From NCBI RefSeq assembly GCF_000758685.1, contig NZ_CP009286.1, positions 3,936,501 through 4,000,500 on the forward strand: a stretch of DNA of 64,000 nucleotides. The letters are read 5' to 3'. The DNA comes from Paenibacillus stellifer. Its GTDB lineage: Bacteria > Bacillota > Bacilli > Paenibacillales > Paenibacillaceae. A program made the position numbers and the translations under genes. Each line of letters opens with the position of its first letter. Position 1 is the stretch's first letter. Shown piece by piece: positions 53,057-61,414 of this stretch. The notes beneath the pieces were generated by a model. That model made no database searches and was not told the origin of the DNA. It was given only the letters and a program-made list of their open reading frames with translations.

Positions 53057-53806
53057 TTATACCTCCCTGCGGTCGAACAGAAGAAATCCTAGAGCCAGAA
53101 ACAGAACCATTCCTGAGAGCAGAAATACCGATCCGGTTGCGAGCCGGGCCGCCGACGCGCTATGGCTGAGCCACAATACATACCAATCCGTATACGAGGC
53201 GATGGAGAAATAAGAGAAGCCTTTGACGAAGTAAGGAACTGCCTTGACTCCGGCATAGATCAGAATGGAGAATACCATGAAGCCCGCTGCACTGCGAAAA
53301 AATTGAGCGACACATACAAACAAAGCCGCAAGCGCCACCATGGACAGAAAAGCTGCCGAATACGCCTTTATCAGATTGAAGAAAGGCAAGCCCCCCGTAT
53401 CCGCCATCCCGAGTCCCAGATTGCAGAGGGCGCTCACCGTCCCCAGTAGAATCAGCAGTATCCCGACCGATATGCCAAGCGCCAGGAACTTAGCCATATA
53501 TGCCCCAAACCTTGTGATTGGCCGAAGCAGCGCCAGCTTCAAGGTTCGCGACGAGATTTCCTGCGGAAACAAATCGGCGATCTCCAACAGCATGAACAAG
53601 GGAATCAGGAACAGCGTATAGATCTCCAGCATTTGCACCGGATAGGAGGAGCTGACGGCGGCCAGTCCAAGAACAGGGTGAAGCGCCCGGAACAATGCCG
53701 CCAGCAGCAGCGGAATCAACAGGGTGACGGCGAGGAATACCATCGTCTTCTTACGATAAAGCATGAGCTGAAGTTCGTTTCTAAGTCCCGCTGACAGGCC
53801 GTCCAT
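53057..53806 (-). CDS. ABC-2 type permease, BcrB-like
   Basis: The 249-residue protein has about six membrane helices. LIPLFMLLEIADLFPQEISSRTLKLALLRPITR is the typical cytoplasmic stretch of BcrB/YtrC-type permeases. It overlaps the ATPase gene by 26 bp. Such pairs export or extract peptide antibiotics such as bacitracin, or move envelope lipids. Confidence 0.82.
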   Translation of the reverse strand: MDGLSAGLRNELQLMLYRKKTMVFLAVTLLIPLLLAALFRALHPVLGLAAVSSSYPVQMLEIYTLFLIPLFMLLEIADLFPQEISSRTLKLALLRPITRFGAYMAKFLALGISVGILLILLGTVSALCNLGLGMADTGGLPFFNLIKAYSAAFLSMVALAALFVCVAQFFRSAAGFMVFSILIYAGVKAVPYFVKGFSYFSIASYTDWYVLWLSHSASAARLATGSVFLLSGMVLFLALGFLLFDRREV

Positions 53807-54536
53807 ATTCCATCAGCTCCTTTCCTCTCTGCAATTCATTCATGTAGAACTGTTCCAGAGACGTGTTGTCACTCATCAAATCGGGCACCCTGCCCTCGCG
53901 GATCAGCACACCCCGGTTAATAATTCCCACCCGGTTGCAGAGTTGCTCCAGTTCGTGAATCATATGGCTGGATATCAAAAAAGTAATTCCCTGTTCATCC
54001 GATAAGCGTTTGACCAAAGCGCGGAACTGTACAACCCCTTCGATATCGAGCCCGTTCGTGGGCTCATCCCAGATGACGAACTCCGGGCTGTGCAGGACCG
54101 AAGAGGCCATGGCAAGCCGCTGCTTCATACCGGTGGAGAAGTACCCGATTTTCTCTTTGGCATATGTCTCCAGTCCGACCATTTCAAGCACTTCTGCAAT
54201 TCGTTCCCGGCCCACCTCCGGATAAAAGTTCGCATTCAGCTTCAGGTATTGGCCCGCCGTAACATATTCGTGGAAATCGGCCGACTCGATCATGCAGCCA
54301 ACCTTTCTCATGACCGAGGCGAAGGACGCATCCCTGTCCTGCCCGAACAAGGTTATGCTCCCAAAGTTCGGGGTAATCAGTCCGGTCAGCATTTTCAGAA
54401 GCGTAGTTTTCCCCGCGCCATTCGGTCCGAGCAATCCGTAGATATCCCCTTGTTCCAGACTCAAATCCACTCCGTTAATGCCTCTGCCGTTCCGAAATTC
54501 CTTGGTAACTCCGGTTAATTTCGCAATTGGATACAT
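53781..54536 (-). CDS. ABC transporter ATPase, BcrA-like
   Basis: The 251-residue ATPase has Walker A GPNGAGKTT, signature FSTGMKQRLAMA, Walker B FVIWDEPTNGLD and a switch His in ISSHMIHELE. The SxGMKQR signature is common in BcrA-type drug-export ATPases. AGGAGG lies in the 24-bp gap after the DedA gene, so the three genes form one unit. Confidence 0.88.
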   Translation of the reverse strand: MYPIAKLTGVTKEFRNGRGINGVDLSLEQGDIYGLLGPNGAGKTTLLKMLTGLITPNFGSITLFGQDRDASFASVMRKVGCMIESADFHEYVTAGQYLKLNANFYPEVGRERIAEVLEMVGLETYAKEKIGYFSTGMKQRLAMASSVLHSPEFVIWDEPTNGLDIEGVVQFRALVKRLSDEQGITFLISSHMIHELEQLCNRVGIINRGVLIREGRVPDLMSDNTSLEQFYMNELQRGKELMEYGRPVSGT

Positions 54537-54560
54537 GTCAGTCCTCCTTTCTCGCTCAGG

Positions 54561-55190
54561 TCAGGCTCTTGTCCGGGAATTGGTCCGTTCCTTGTTGCGG
54601 CGCAGGAGCCACCAAGCCAGCATAATGACGACCAATCCGCAGATCGCATAGCTGATCGGACGCATATATTGTTCCACAACACCCCAATTATCGCCCAAGC
54701 GGTATCCCAAATAGACAAGGGCCGCATTCCACGGGATACAGCCGAGCAGGGTAAAGATGATGAATCTCCCCGGCTTCATCCCGGCAATCCCTGCCGGCAG
54801 CGAAATAAAGGTCCGGACGAAGGGCAGCATCCGCGTAAACAGCACCGTCCCTTCGCCAAACCGGGCGAACCAGCGCTCGGCCTGCTCCAGATGATGCGTG
54901 TTAAGGAGGATATATCTCCCGTATTTATCGAGCAATCGCCGACCTCCCGCCCTGCCGACGTAAAAAGCGATTAAAGAACCAAGCAGATTCCCGATACTGC
55001 CCGCGATCAAGACTTCAATCCAGGAAAGAGAGCCCTGCGCAGCCAGCCATCCGCCGCTGAGCATAATCACTTCACTAGGTATCGGGATGCATGCACTCTC
55101 CAGTATCATGCCGATCCAGATCCCCCAAATTCCCATGGTATTGACCAGATTCAGCGCCGCTTCGGATATCCAAGACAACAGTTGATGCAT
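54561..55190 (-). CDS. DedA-family membrane protein
   Basis: The 209-residue protein carries the DedA marks: ESACIPIPSEVIM (re-entrant helix 1), GSIGNLLGSLIAFYVGRAGGRR, and FTRMLPFVRTFISLPAGIAGM with the conserved arginines. Some DedA proteins (UptA group) recycle undecaprenyl phosphate across the membrane; others move phosphatidylethanolamine. Linkage to BcrAB-like genes and a shared promoter box with a uppP operon favour the undecaprenyl phosphate role (inference). GAGGAGGG precedes the start. Confidence 0.88.
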   Translation of the reverse strand: MHQLLSWISEAALNLVNTMGIWGIWIGMILESACIPIPSEVIMLSGGWLAAQGSLSWIEVLIAGSIGNLLGSLIAFYVGRAGGRRLLDKYGRYILLNTHHLEQAERWFARFGEGTVLFTRMLPFVRTFISLPAGIAGMKPGRFIIFTLLGCIPWNAALVYLGYRLGDNWGVVEQYMRPISYAICGLVVIMLAWWLLRRNKERTNSRTRA

Positions 55191-55237
55191 GATTTCCCTC
55201 CTCTTAGGCTAACCCTTATGTTTAAATGTAACGTTCG

Positions 55238-55278
55238 GATATAAACAGGATATGAAACGAATCTTAACGATTCCTTAA
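55238..55278 (-). promoter_or_regulatory. Response-regulator box and promoter, copy c (DedA-ABC operon)
   Basis: TTAAG-GAATCG-TTAAG on the minus strand (55278-55263) is a perfect 5+6+5 direct repeat. The -35 (55267-55262) is 18 bp from TATATC (55243-55238). Confidence 0.7.
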
Positions 55279-55304
55279 ATTTGCATTGGATCATCTGCCC
55301 GGTA

Positions 55305-55351
55305 AAAAAGAGAAAGAGCCTGCAGGATGCATGAACACATCCTGCAGGCTC
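55305..55351 (-). terminator. Terminator of the P-loop kinase gene
   Basis: A perfect 14-bp stem (55316-55329 with 55338-55351) is followed on the minus strand by TTTCTCTTTTTT. It also separates this gene from the DedA operon. Confidence 0.88.
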
Positions 55352-55382
55352 CTATTGTTGTTCTGAATTGGCGGCAAGTCCG

Positions 55383-55937
55383 TTAAAATTCAAATTCGTC
55401 TTCAAGAACGAGATTTCGCTCCGCGTTCCAAATGGGCATCACATATTCCTTAATGAGCGCCGCAACTTCAGGAACCGAATGGGCACCGGTATCAATGGTG
55501 TACAGCGGCGGATCAAAGTGAGTATCACTACACTGAAGCAGCAATTCGGCAAACTCGTGATGCTCCTGAAATCGTTCAGCGGTCCATGTAAAGTTATCAA
55601 ACCGGTTCATCAGCCTTTTCTCCCGAACCGATCTATCACAATGCAGGTTGATATAGCACATCTGGCTGAATTTCGCGTAATCCTCGCAGAAAGCGGCGTC
55701 CCATGGTGTAAAATTGCCGCAAATGATCGTCCCTCTGCCAGAACGCGCAATAGAGTAGGCAGACCGCAGCGTAATGTTCATCCGGGTTCTTTCATCCAGG
55801 GTAGGCGTCATCCAGTGAAGCATATCCGTGCTGAAGATATCGAATTCCGGCATCGTCTTGCGGAGCATTTTCGAAACCGCTGTTTTCCCGGAGCCGCTGG
55901 CGCCAATGACGAAAAAAATGGGAAGTTTGTAATCCAT
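55383..55937 (-). CDS. P-loop kinase-like protein (AAA_33/shikimate-kinase type)
   Basis: The 184-residue protein starts at ATG 55937 with an AAGGGGA site. Walker A is GASGSGKTA near residues 12-20; a later DRSVREKRLMNRFDNF segment looks like a lid with arginines. Such proteins phosphorylate small metabolites or nucleosides. Neighbours give no clue and the substrate is unknown. Confidence 0.7.
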   Translation of the reverse strand: MDYKLPIFFVIGASGSGKTAVSKMLRKTMPEFDIFSTDMLHWMTPTLDERTRMNITLRSAYSIARSGRGTIICGNFTPWDAAFCEDYAKFSQMCYINLHCDRSVREKRLMNRFDNFTWTAERFQEHHEFAELLLQCSDTHFDPPLYTIDTGAHSVPEVAALIKEYVMPIWNAERNLVLEDEFEF

Positions 55938-56094
55938 CGTAGAGTCCCCTTCCACGTCTCTCCCTGCAAAGCTGTGTTCGAGATGAGATCACTCCTGCTG
56001 CGCATGGAAGTGATTAGGCTAGGTCGTGAACCGCTCCGGGTTGAGGATTTGCTACTTTCATTTATATTCGTTCTGCTGCTTAAATGTTGATAGG

Positions 56095-57105
56095 CTAAAT
56101 GCCGGCTTCGCTTTTGAATTGAAGCTCATCATAAGTCAAAACCTTTTGCGTAGCCCCGCCGATATGCTTGATCGGCTTATGCTCCGTTCGATCGAACGAC
56201 AAGGACAGAAATCCCGGTGTGGAATAATGGCCTGCCGGATCGATCAGGAATTTGCCGGGAATGATTTGTTCCAAATCAATATCCGCGTAAGTGATCCCTT
56301 CTTCATCATGGGCTAACGGGCTTCCGATTTCCATGCCGTTAGGAGCAATGATTTTGGCGAAACCATAACCAACCTTCATATAATTTTTCTGCTCTTCCGT
56401 TTCACATATTTTGTCACGCTGCGCTTCCGTCCAGATTTGCGAGGACAGCAGACAAAATACCTGGTTGGTCATTGCATAGTACCGGGTAGCCACCACGCAT
56501 TGTTCCGGACCGAATAAATGACCTTCCTGCGGCATGCCAATCGGCCAGGAGGATACATGCACCTGTTCATTCATCGATGTCATCGCTGCAAGGTTGAGCG
56601 GCAGCATATGCTCCCAGCATTGCAGCCCGCCCAGATTGCCGAACTCCGTCTCGAACACCGGCATCATGCTGCCGTCTCTATCGCCCCAGATGGTCTTCTC
56701 CGCATTCGTCGCCTTCAGCTTACGGTGCTTGCCAATGAGATTCCCATTCGGATCAAACCACAGCTGCGTCAGATAAAGGGAGCCTCCCTCTTTTTCAGTG
56801 ACGGATACACAGAAATAGACTTTATTCCGCTTGGCGGCCGCACTTAGCTTTTGCACAGCCAGACTGGGAATCTCAACGGAATTCTTATACAGTTCAATAT
56901 AGTATTTCATACCGTAATCCGCATTGCCAAGCCAAATCCACCAAGGATATCCCGGTATAAAAGCTTCCGGAAAAGCGATGACCTTCGCCCCGTTGGCTGC
57001 CGCCTCATCGACAAGCCGGCATGTTTTGTCAACTGTCGCATCAAGGTCCAGCAGAACAGGAGACGCCTGAACGGCGGCTACTCGGTATTTGGGATAATTG
57101 GACAT
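56095..57105 (-). CDS. Nitrilase (C-N hydrolase superfamily, CynD-like length)
   Basis: The 336-residue enzyme has the triad E47 (AFPEAFIPGYPWW), K129 (GKHRKLKAT) and C163 (GGLQCWEHMLP). Its start (YPKYRVAAVQASPVLLDL) and layout closely recall cyanide dihydratases and aliphatic nitrilases of Bacillus, which form helical oligomers. It hydrolyses a nitrile or cyanide to acid or formate plus ammonia. The AraC-type gene is divergent 82 bp away, as nitR is with nitrilase genes in other bacteria. Confidence 0.9.
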   Translation of the reverse strand: MSNYPKYRVAAVQASPVLLDLDATVDKTCRLVDEAAANGAKVIAFPEAFIPGYPWWIWLGNADYGMKYYIELYKNSVEIPSLAVQKLSAAAKRNKVYFCVSVTEKEGGSLYLTQLWFDPNGNLIGKHRKLKATNAEKTIWGDRDGSMMPVFETEFGNLGGLQCWEHMLPLNLAAMTSMNEQVHVSSWPIGMPQEGHLFGPEQCVVATRYYAMTNQVFCLLSSQIWTEAQRDKICETEEQKNYMKVGYGFAKIIAPNGMEIGSPLAHDEEGITYADIDLEQIIPGKFLIDPAGHYSTPGFLSLSFDRTEHKPIKHIGGATQKVLTYDELQFKSEAGI

Positions 57106-57187
57106 TGGATAAACCTCCCTGTATGGAATGAAGCGATGTGCTATTCAATTCAAGTATTCGAAGACTTCTTGGACTGGGGGGTTATCC

Positions 57188-58201
57188 TTGCATACGATTT
57201 TATCGACAGAGCAGGTGGACGAACGGGAATCTTTCGCTTATTGGCGTGAACGGATCTGTGACGTGTTCGTGCAGCTCGATGCATCCCAGCTTTCCAGGGA
57301 GAGATTCACCGGACGAATGGAGGTTGGGTATCTGGAGGACATCCAGATATCCGAGGTGTCGTCTGATCCGCAGCATGTTGTCCGCTCAAACCAGCAGATC
57401 GCGAAATCCGGGGAGGAGTATTTTCTCGTCAGCCTGCAAACGGCGGGTCAAGGGTATACCGAGCAGGATCGCCGTCAAGCGAGACTCGCACCGGGGGATT
57501 TTGTCCTGTACGACAGCACCAGACCCTACGTCCTGCATTTCGAGCAGCCGTTCCAGCAAATCGTCTTTCAATTTCCCCGTTCGCTGCTGATAACCCGCTG
57601 CAGACAGGCGGAGCGCATGACTTCTGTCCGGATTCCCGGCGCACAGCACCCGGTCGGCAACCTGGTATCGTCCTTCTTCAGAACTTTGGCCTCCTCCTAT
57701 CGCGGTCTGGACCCCGCAGCCCGGATGCGAATAGCCGAGAGTGCAATGGATTTGCTGTCGGCTGCGCTGAGTACGTATTCCGGCACTGAGCTAAGCGAGT
57801 CTGTCTCCACGGCCAATGTCCATCTGTCAGGCGCCCGGGCGTTCATCTTCTCCCATCTGGCCGACCCCAATCTTTCCCCTTCCATGGTTGCGGCCAGCCA
57901 AGGGATTTCGATCCGTTACCTGCATCGCTTGTTTGAAGCGGAAGGGCAATCGGTCGCTGCGCTAATCCGGGATCGCCGCCTTGAGCAATGCCGCCGGGAC
58001 CTTAGCGATCTGAACCAATCCCATCGCACCGTTACGGAGATTGCTTTCCAGTGGGGCTTCAATGATGCCGCCCATTTTAGCCGGATATTCAAGCAGCATT
58101 TTGGCATGAGCCCGACCGGATTCCGAAGCAGCGTATTCACTTGCTTGGCGACCGAAACAGCTTTAGTAAGACAGACACGGATGCGACCTTCATGCGGATG
58201 A
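57188..58201 (+). CDS. AraC-family regulator, NitR-like, with IS-derived tail
   Basis: About 337 residues from TTG 57188 behind a G-rich site; ATG 57128 has no site. The N-terminal domain has the AraC_binding_2 pattern (SFAYWRERICDVFVQLD, GYTEQDRRQARLAPGDFVLYDSTRPY). The C-terminal helices (MVAASQGISIRYLHRLFEAEG, VTEIAFQWGFNDAAHFSRIFKQHFGMSPTGFR) are complete. The last 20 or so codons come from the IS1182-like remnant read in another frame, which provides the stop. It is divergent from the nitrilase gene and probably its activator. Confidence 0.85.
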   Translation: MHTILSTEQVDERESFAYWRERICDVFVQLDASQLSRERFTGRMEVGYLEDIQISEVSSDPQHVVRSNQQIAKSGEEYFLVSLQTAGQGYTEQDRRQARLAPGDFVLYDSTRPYVLHFEQPFQQIVFQFPRSLLITRCRQAERMTSVRIPGAQHPVGNLVSSFFRTLASSYRGLDPAARMRIAESAMDLLSAALSTYSGTELSESVSTANVHLSGARAFIFSHLADPNLSPSMVAASQGISIRYLHRLFEAEGQSVAALIRDRRLEQCRRDLSDLNQSHRTVTEIAFQWGFNDAAHFSRIFKQHFGMSPTGFRSSVFTCLATETALVRQTRMRPSCG

Positions 58202-59053
58202 AGGAAGACCACATGCGAAATGGCCAGCTGAAACCGGGATACAACGTACAGATCGGAACCGAAAACCAGTTCATTTTAGCGTACAGTGTTCATCAACGAC
58301 CGACGGATACCCGCTGTTTACAGCCGCATTTGGATAAAGCTCAGGAATTATTGGGGAAATTGCCGCAGACCGTCATTGCAGACGCTGGCTATGGGAGTGA
58401 AGAAAACTACGCTTACTTGGAACAGGAACAGATTCGGGCTGTCGTGAAATACGGCAGTTACCATAAAGAGAAGAGCAAGGCGTGGAAGGCGGACATCTCT
58501 AAGATCGAGAACTGGACGTATCACGAAATGGAGGATGCCTGGACCTGCCCAGCCGGGCAAACGCTGGAGTTTCATAGAGAACACAAGGAAGCTTTAACGA
58601 GTGGATACGAAATTCACAAACGACATTATCGAAGCCGCTCCTGCGAAGGTTGCCCCCTGAAGGATCGTTGTACGAAGGCAAAAGGAGACCGGGAGGTGGT
58701 CGTTAGTCTGGAACGATTAAGATACCAGCACCAAGCACGGGAACTCCTTCGAAGCGAGGAAGGATATACCTTGGCTGTACGCCGAATGATTGAGCCAGAA
58801 AGTGTGTTTGGGCAACTGAAAAATAACCGGGGATTCCGGCGTTTTCTGCTTCGAGGGCTGTCCAAAGTGACCCTTGAGGTCGGGTGGCTTTCGCTTGCCC
58901 ATAATATGCTGAAGCAAGCCGCAGTGGACCAAAAACGCAAGGCAGCGACCCTCCAATAACGGGAGAATCGCTGCCTTGCTGTCTTTTTAACAACATTTGG
59001 AATTAAGATGAGCTGTTTCTTCGTAGAAAATCTACTTATGGGACAGCCCCTTT
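58141..59053 (+). mobile_element. 5'-truncated IS1182-family insertion sequence
   Basis: A frame of 272 codons (58141-58959) matches the C-terminal half of IS1182-type transposases: LGDRNSFSKTDTDATFMRMKED, NGQLKPGYNVQIGTENQ, VIADAGYGSEENYAYLE, CEGCPLKDRCTKAKG and ESVFGQLKNNRGFRRFLLRGL. The N-terminal half and left end are missing, and homology begins abruptly at the end of the AraC gene. A terminator overlaps the transposase stop. GGGACAGCCCC near 59040-59050 is a likely right end. The element is dead. Confidence 0.88.
58938..58988 (+). terminator. Terminator inside the IS remnant
   Basis: An 11-bp perfect stem (58938-58948 with 58968-58978) is followed by CTGTCTTTTT. The transposase stop codon lies in its loop. 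Confidence 0.8.
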
Positions 59054-59111
59054 GCCCTAGCACAATTGGCGGGTTTAGCCAATGCCCTGCTTCTAATGAA
59101 GCTATAGATGA

Positions 59112-59681
59112 CTACTTGGAGGACGCCATCGCGTCCGCCTTGGTTACATGTACGGTCCCATACGGATGATGCGGCGGTGCATAAATGACATACACTTTAA
59201 GCGGCCTGTTCCCTTTATTCGTTATATTATGCCATTTGCCGGCCGGCACCATGACCGCATATCCATCATAGGCCATAGTCTCATAATCCAGTTGATCTTT
59301 GCGATCCCCCATCTGAACGAGTCCCTGGCCTTCTTCGATCCGGATAAATTGATCCGTATCCGGATGAACTTCCAGACCAATATCATCTCCCACATTGATG
59401 CTCATCAAGGTCACCTGGAGATGCTTCCCCGTCCATATTGCGGTGCGGTAGTTGTTGTTTTGCTCCGCAGCCTTTTCAATATTAACGACGTACGGGTTCG
59501 GTCCATAGTCTTTGACAGCTTCCGCAAATCGTACAGATGTATACCCGGCCACGGAGCCATTGAATGGCAATGGCGGAATTACGGATTGATATCCTGTACC
59601 CTGATAATAATTCGGGATCACATTCGGGCTATAAGGATACGGGTATACCGGATAAGAGTACCAACGCGAGTCATAAAACAT
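59112..59681 (-). CDS. Cupin protein with Tyr/Pro-rich N-terminus
   Basis: The 189-residue protein starts at ATG 59681 (GGAGGG ten bases upstream). A Tyr/Pro/Ser-rich leader (YDSRWYSYPVYPYPYSPN) precedes a cupin: GDDIGLEVHPDTDQFIRIEEGQG gives motif 1 with the His and Glu ligands, and VPAGKWHNITNKG gives motif 2. Tyr-rich leaders are common in spore-coat or surface proteins of Bacillota, so a coat role is possible. It is monocistronic. Confidence 0.78.
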   Translation of the reverse strand: MFYDSRWYSYPVYPYPYSPNVIPNYYQGTGYQSVIPPLPFNGSVAGYTSVRFAEAVKDYGPNPYVVNIEKAAEQNNNYRTAIWTGKHLQVTLMSINVGDDIGLEVHPDTDQFIRIEEGQGLVQMGDRKDQLDYETMAYDGYAVMVPAGKWHNITNKGNRPLKVYVIYAPPHHPYGTVHVTKADAMASSK

Positions 59682-59771
59682 GTATCTCATTCCCTCCATC
59701 ATTTATACATCAGCATATGCCCATATGTTAGAAAGGTTCCGCATGATGTAATCCGGAGTGCAACCAGAGCG

Positions 59772-60584
59772 TTATGACCCAGGTGTTAGCTTCGGAAAAA
59801 TGAGATTATCCTGCGGAATCCCGGGAGAATCTTCTGTGCTTTCCTTTCGTTGATTGGAGAGTTTCATGAGCTCAGAGACCGTCACACAGCGAAATCCCTG
59901 TTTCTGCAGCCTGGGCATAATAATCTTCAAGGCCTGAACAGTCTGGGAATGGCCATATACATGATCATGAAATAAAACAATATCTCCGTTTCTGGCGTTT
60001 CGTATGACCTTATCCGCAATCTTATTTACTCCGGGACGGCTCCAATCTTTGGTATCTTGATGCCATGACCAGAGGATAAGCTTCTGCCCCAGCCGGGTCG
60101 AGATGTTCACCAAGTCTTCATCATAAAAGCCTCCCGGCGGCCGAAACAATTCGCTCCGTTTGCCAGTAATGGCTAGAATTTCTTCCTCCGTCCGCTCCAG
60201 CTCCTTAACGACGAGATTCCCGTTAACCGGCCGTTTGAAATACACATGATGATACGTATGATTAGCCAGCTCATGCCCTTCTTCTACAACTTTCCGGGCA
60301 ACCTCGGGATAGGCATGGAGACGTTCTCCGATAGCGAAAAAAGTACATCTGGCATGATATTGCTTCATTATCTTTAGTATTTGTTCCGTCTCCACCGGGT
60401 CAGGCCCATCATCAAAGGTTAAAGCAATAACCTTTTGATTGGTATGTACTTCCCATAGCACGGTTCCATTCTTCTCATACAGATCACGGCTTGCGGGCAT
60501 CACGCCATTTCCCCATACCGTATCCTGATCGAACAGCAAAAGAAAAGTGATGATCAATATCATCGTTCGAAATGTTTTTCTCAT
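59772..60584 (-). CDS. Secreted polysaccharide deacetylase (NodB/PdaB-like)
   Basis: The 270-residue protein has an N-terminal membrane or signal segment and a NodB domain: LTFDDGPD (motif 1), HTYHH (motif 2 metal His), FRPPGG (motif 3), WSWHQDTKDW and IVLFHDH. It should deacetylate GlcNAc or MurNAc residues in peptidoglycan or spore cortex. All metal and catalytic residues look intact. The ribosome binding site is weak. Confidence 0.88.
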   Translation of the reverse strand: MRKTFRTMILIITFLLLFDQDTVWGNGVMPASRDLYEKNGTVLWEVHTNQKVIALTFDDGPDPVETEQILKIMKQYHARCTFFAIGERLHAYPEVARKVVEEGHELANHTYHHVYFKRPVNGNLVVKELERTEEEILAITGKRSELFRPPGGFYDEDLVNISTRLGQKLILWSWHQDTKDWSRPGVNKIADKVIRNARNGDIVLFHDHVYGHSQTVQALKIIMPRLQKQGFRCVTVSELMKLSNQRKESTEDSPGIPQDNLIFPKLTPGS

Positions 60585-60701
60585 TTGACCCTGTTCCTTT
60601 CCGATTCCGTTCTGGCTCTATGAGAAATACTTTCTCCATTAAAGCCGTTTTTTAGTGAAGAAATATATCCCAGAGCGCGTTCTCCACAATACATCCCCTC
60701 G

Positions 60702-60738
60702 CAGAAAAAAACTTGATGGCATGAAGCCAATCAAGTTT
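60702..60738 (-). terminator. Terminator after the broken XRE gene
   Basis: A 12-bp stem with one bulge (60709-60738) and seven T on the minus strand lies 3 bp after the remnant's stop. The rest of 60585-60741 is AT-rich with no gene. Confidence 0.8.
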
Positions 60739-60741
60739 CTA

Positions 60742-61287
60742 TTAAAGCTGTTTTAATTTATGCCTTGTACCCTCATCTATGGGCATTTGAATGGTGATAT
60801 TTGCTCCCTCAATTTCTGTTGATCGAAATGAAATATAACTAAGATATAAGTTTCCTGCTAAAGGGTGATGCAACAGTTTTTGACCCTCTGGCGTTCCCAT
60901 AATGCCTTGGTTATTCCACCATTTATTGAATAAAGAAGGATTTTGACTATCCAGGAATTTCTGCAAGGTGTCCGAAATCGTAACGGAAGCGGCGTCTTCC
61001 ACAGGCGGTTTTTTATCTGACAAATTAAATAAATATCTTTATTCTTCGTTATTCAATTGAAAAACCCGACTCAAAGAGAGCAGCACGTCTATGGATGGAT
61101 TCACATTCTGTCCCTGTTCGATGCGCACATACCAGTCAATGCTGACACCGGCCAAATCCGCAACTTCTTCTCTCTTCAGCCCTACCACTCTTCTTTTTTT
61201 ATCGCATTTGAGTCCGAATTGTTCGGGTCTCAGTGTGGATCTTTTCTTTTTTAAAAAAAACCCAAGCTCCTTGCTTTTCGATATCAT
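60742..61287 (-). pseudogene. XRE/MmyB-type regulator with internal deletion
   Basis: The ATG at 61287 (GGAGAGG site) opens an 82-codon frame: ELGFFLKKKRSTLRPEQFGL, REEVADLAGVSIDWYVRIEQGQNVNPSIDVLLSLSRVFQL, then stop at 61039. A second frame (60742-61023) holds only the end of the ligand domain (NPSLFNKWWNNQGIMG, LHHPLAGNLYLSYISFRSTE). Intact relatives are about 270 residues, so roughly 100 codons of the middle are missing. It is divergent from the broken MFS gene, the usual regulator/exporter layout. Confidence 0.8.
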
Positions 61288-61414
61288 GACGACCTCTCCC
61301 ATTTCGGTTCTGCTGAACATAGGCATTATTAATCATATGATAACCTGGCTTCTATTTAAAATGATTTCACCATTATACACTATCTTCATAACTCACAGAG
61401 AGGAAGATGTGAAC

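Noticed and set aside
60742..61287. Two separate functional small genes (HTH protein and a 93-residue protein)
   Set aside because: Each matches one end of a single MmyB-type regulator, and the central ligand domain is missing.
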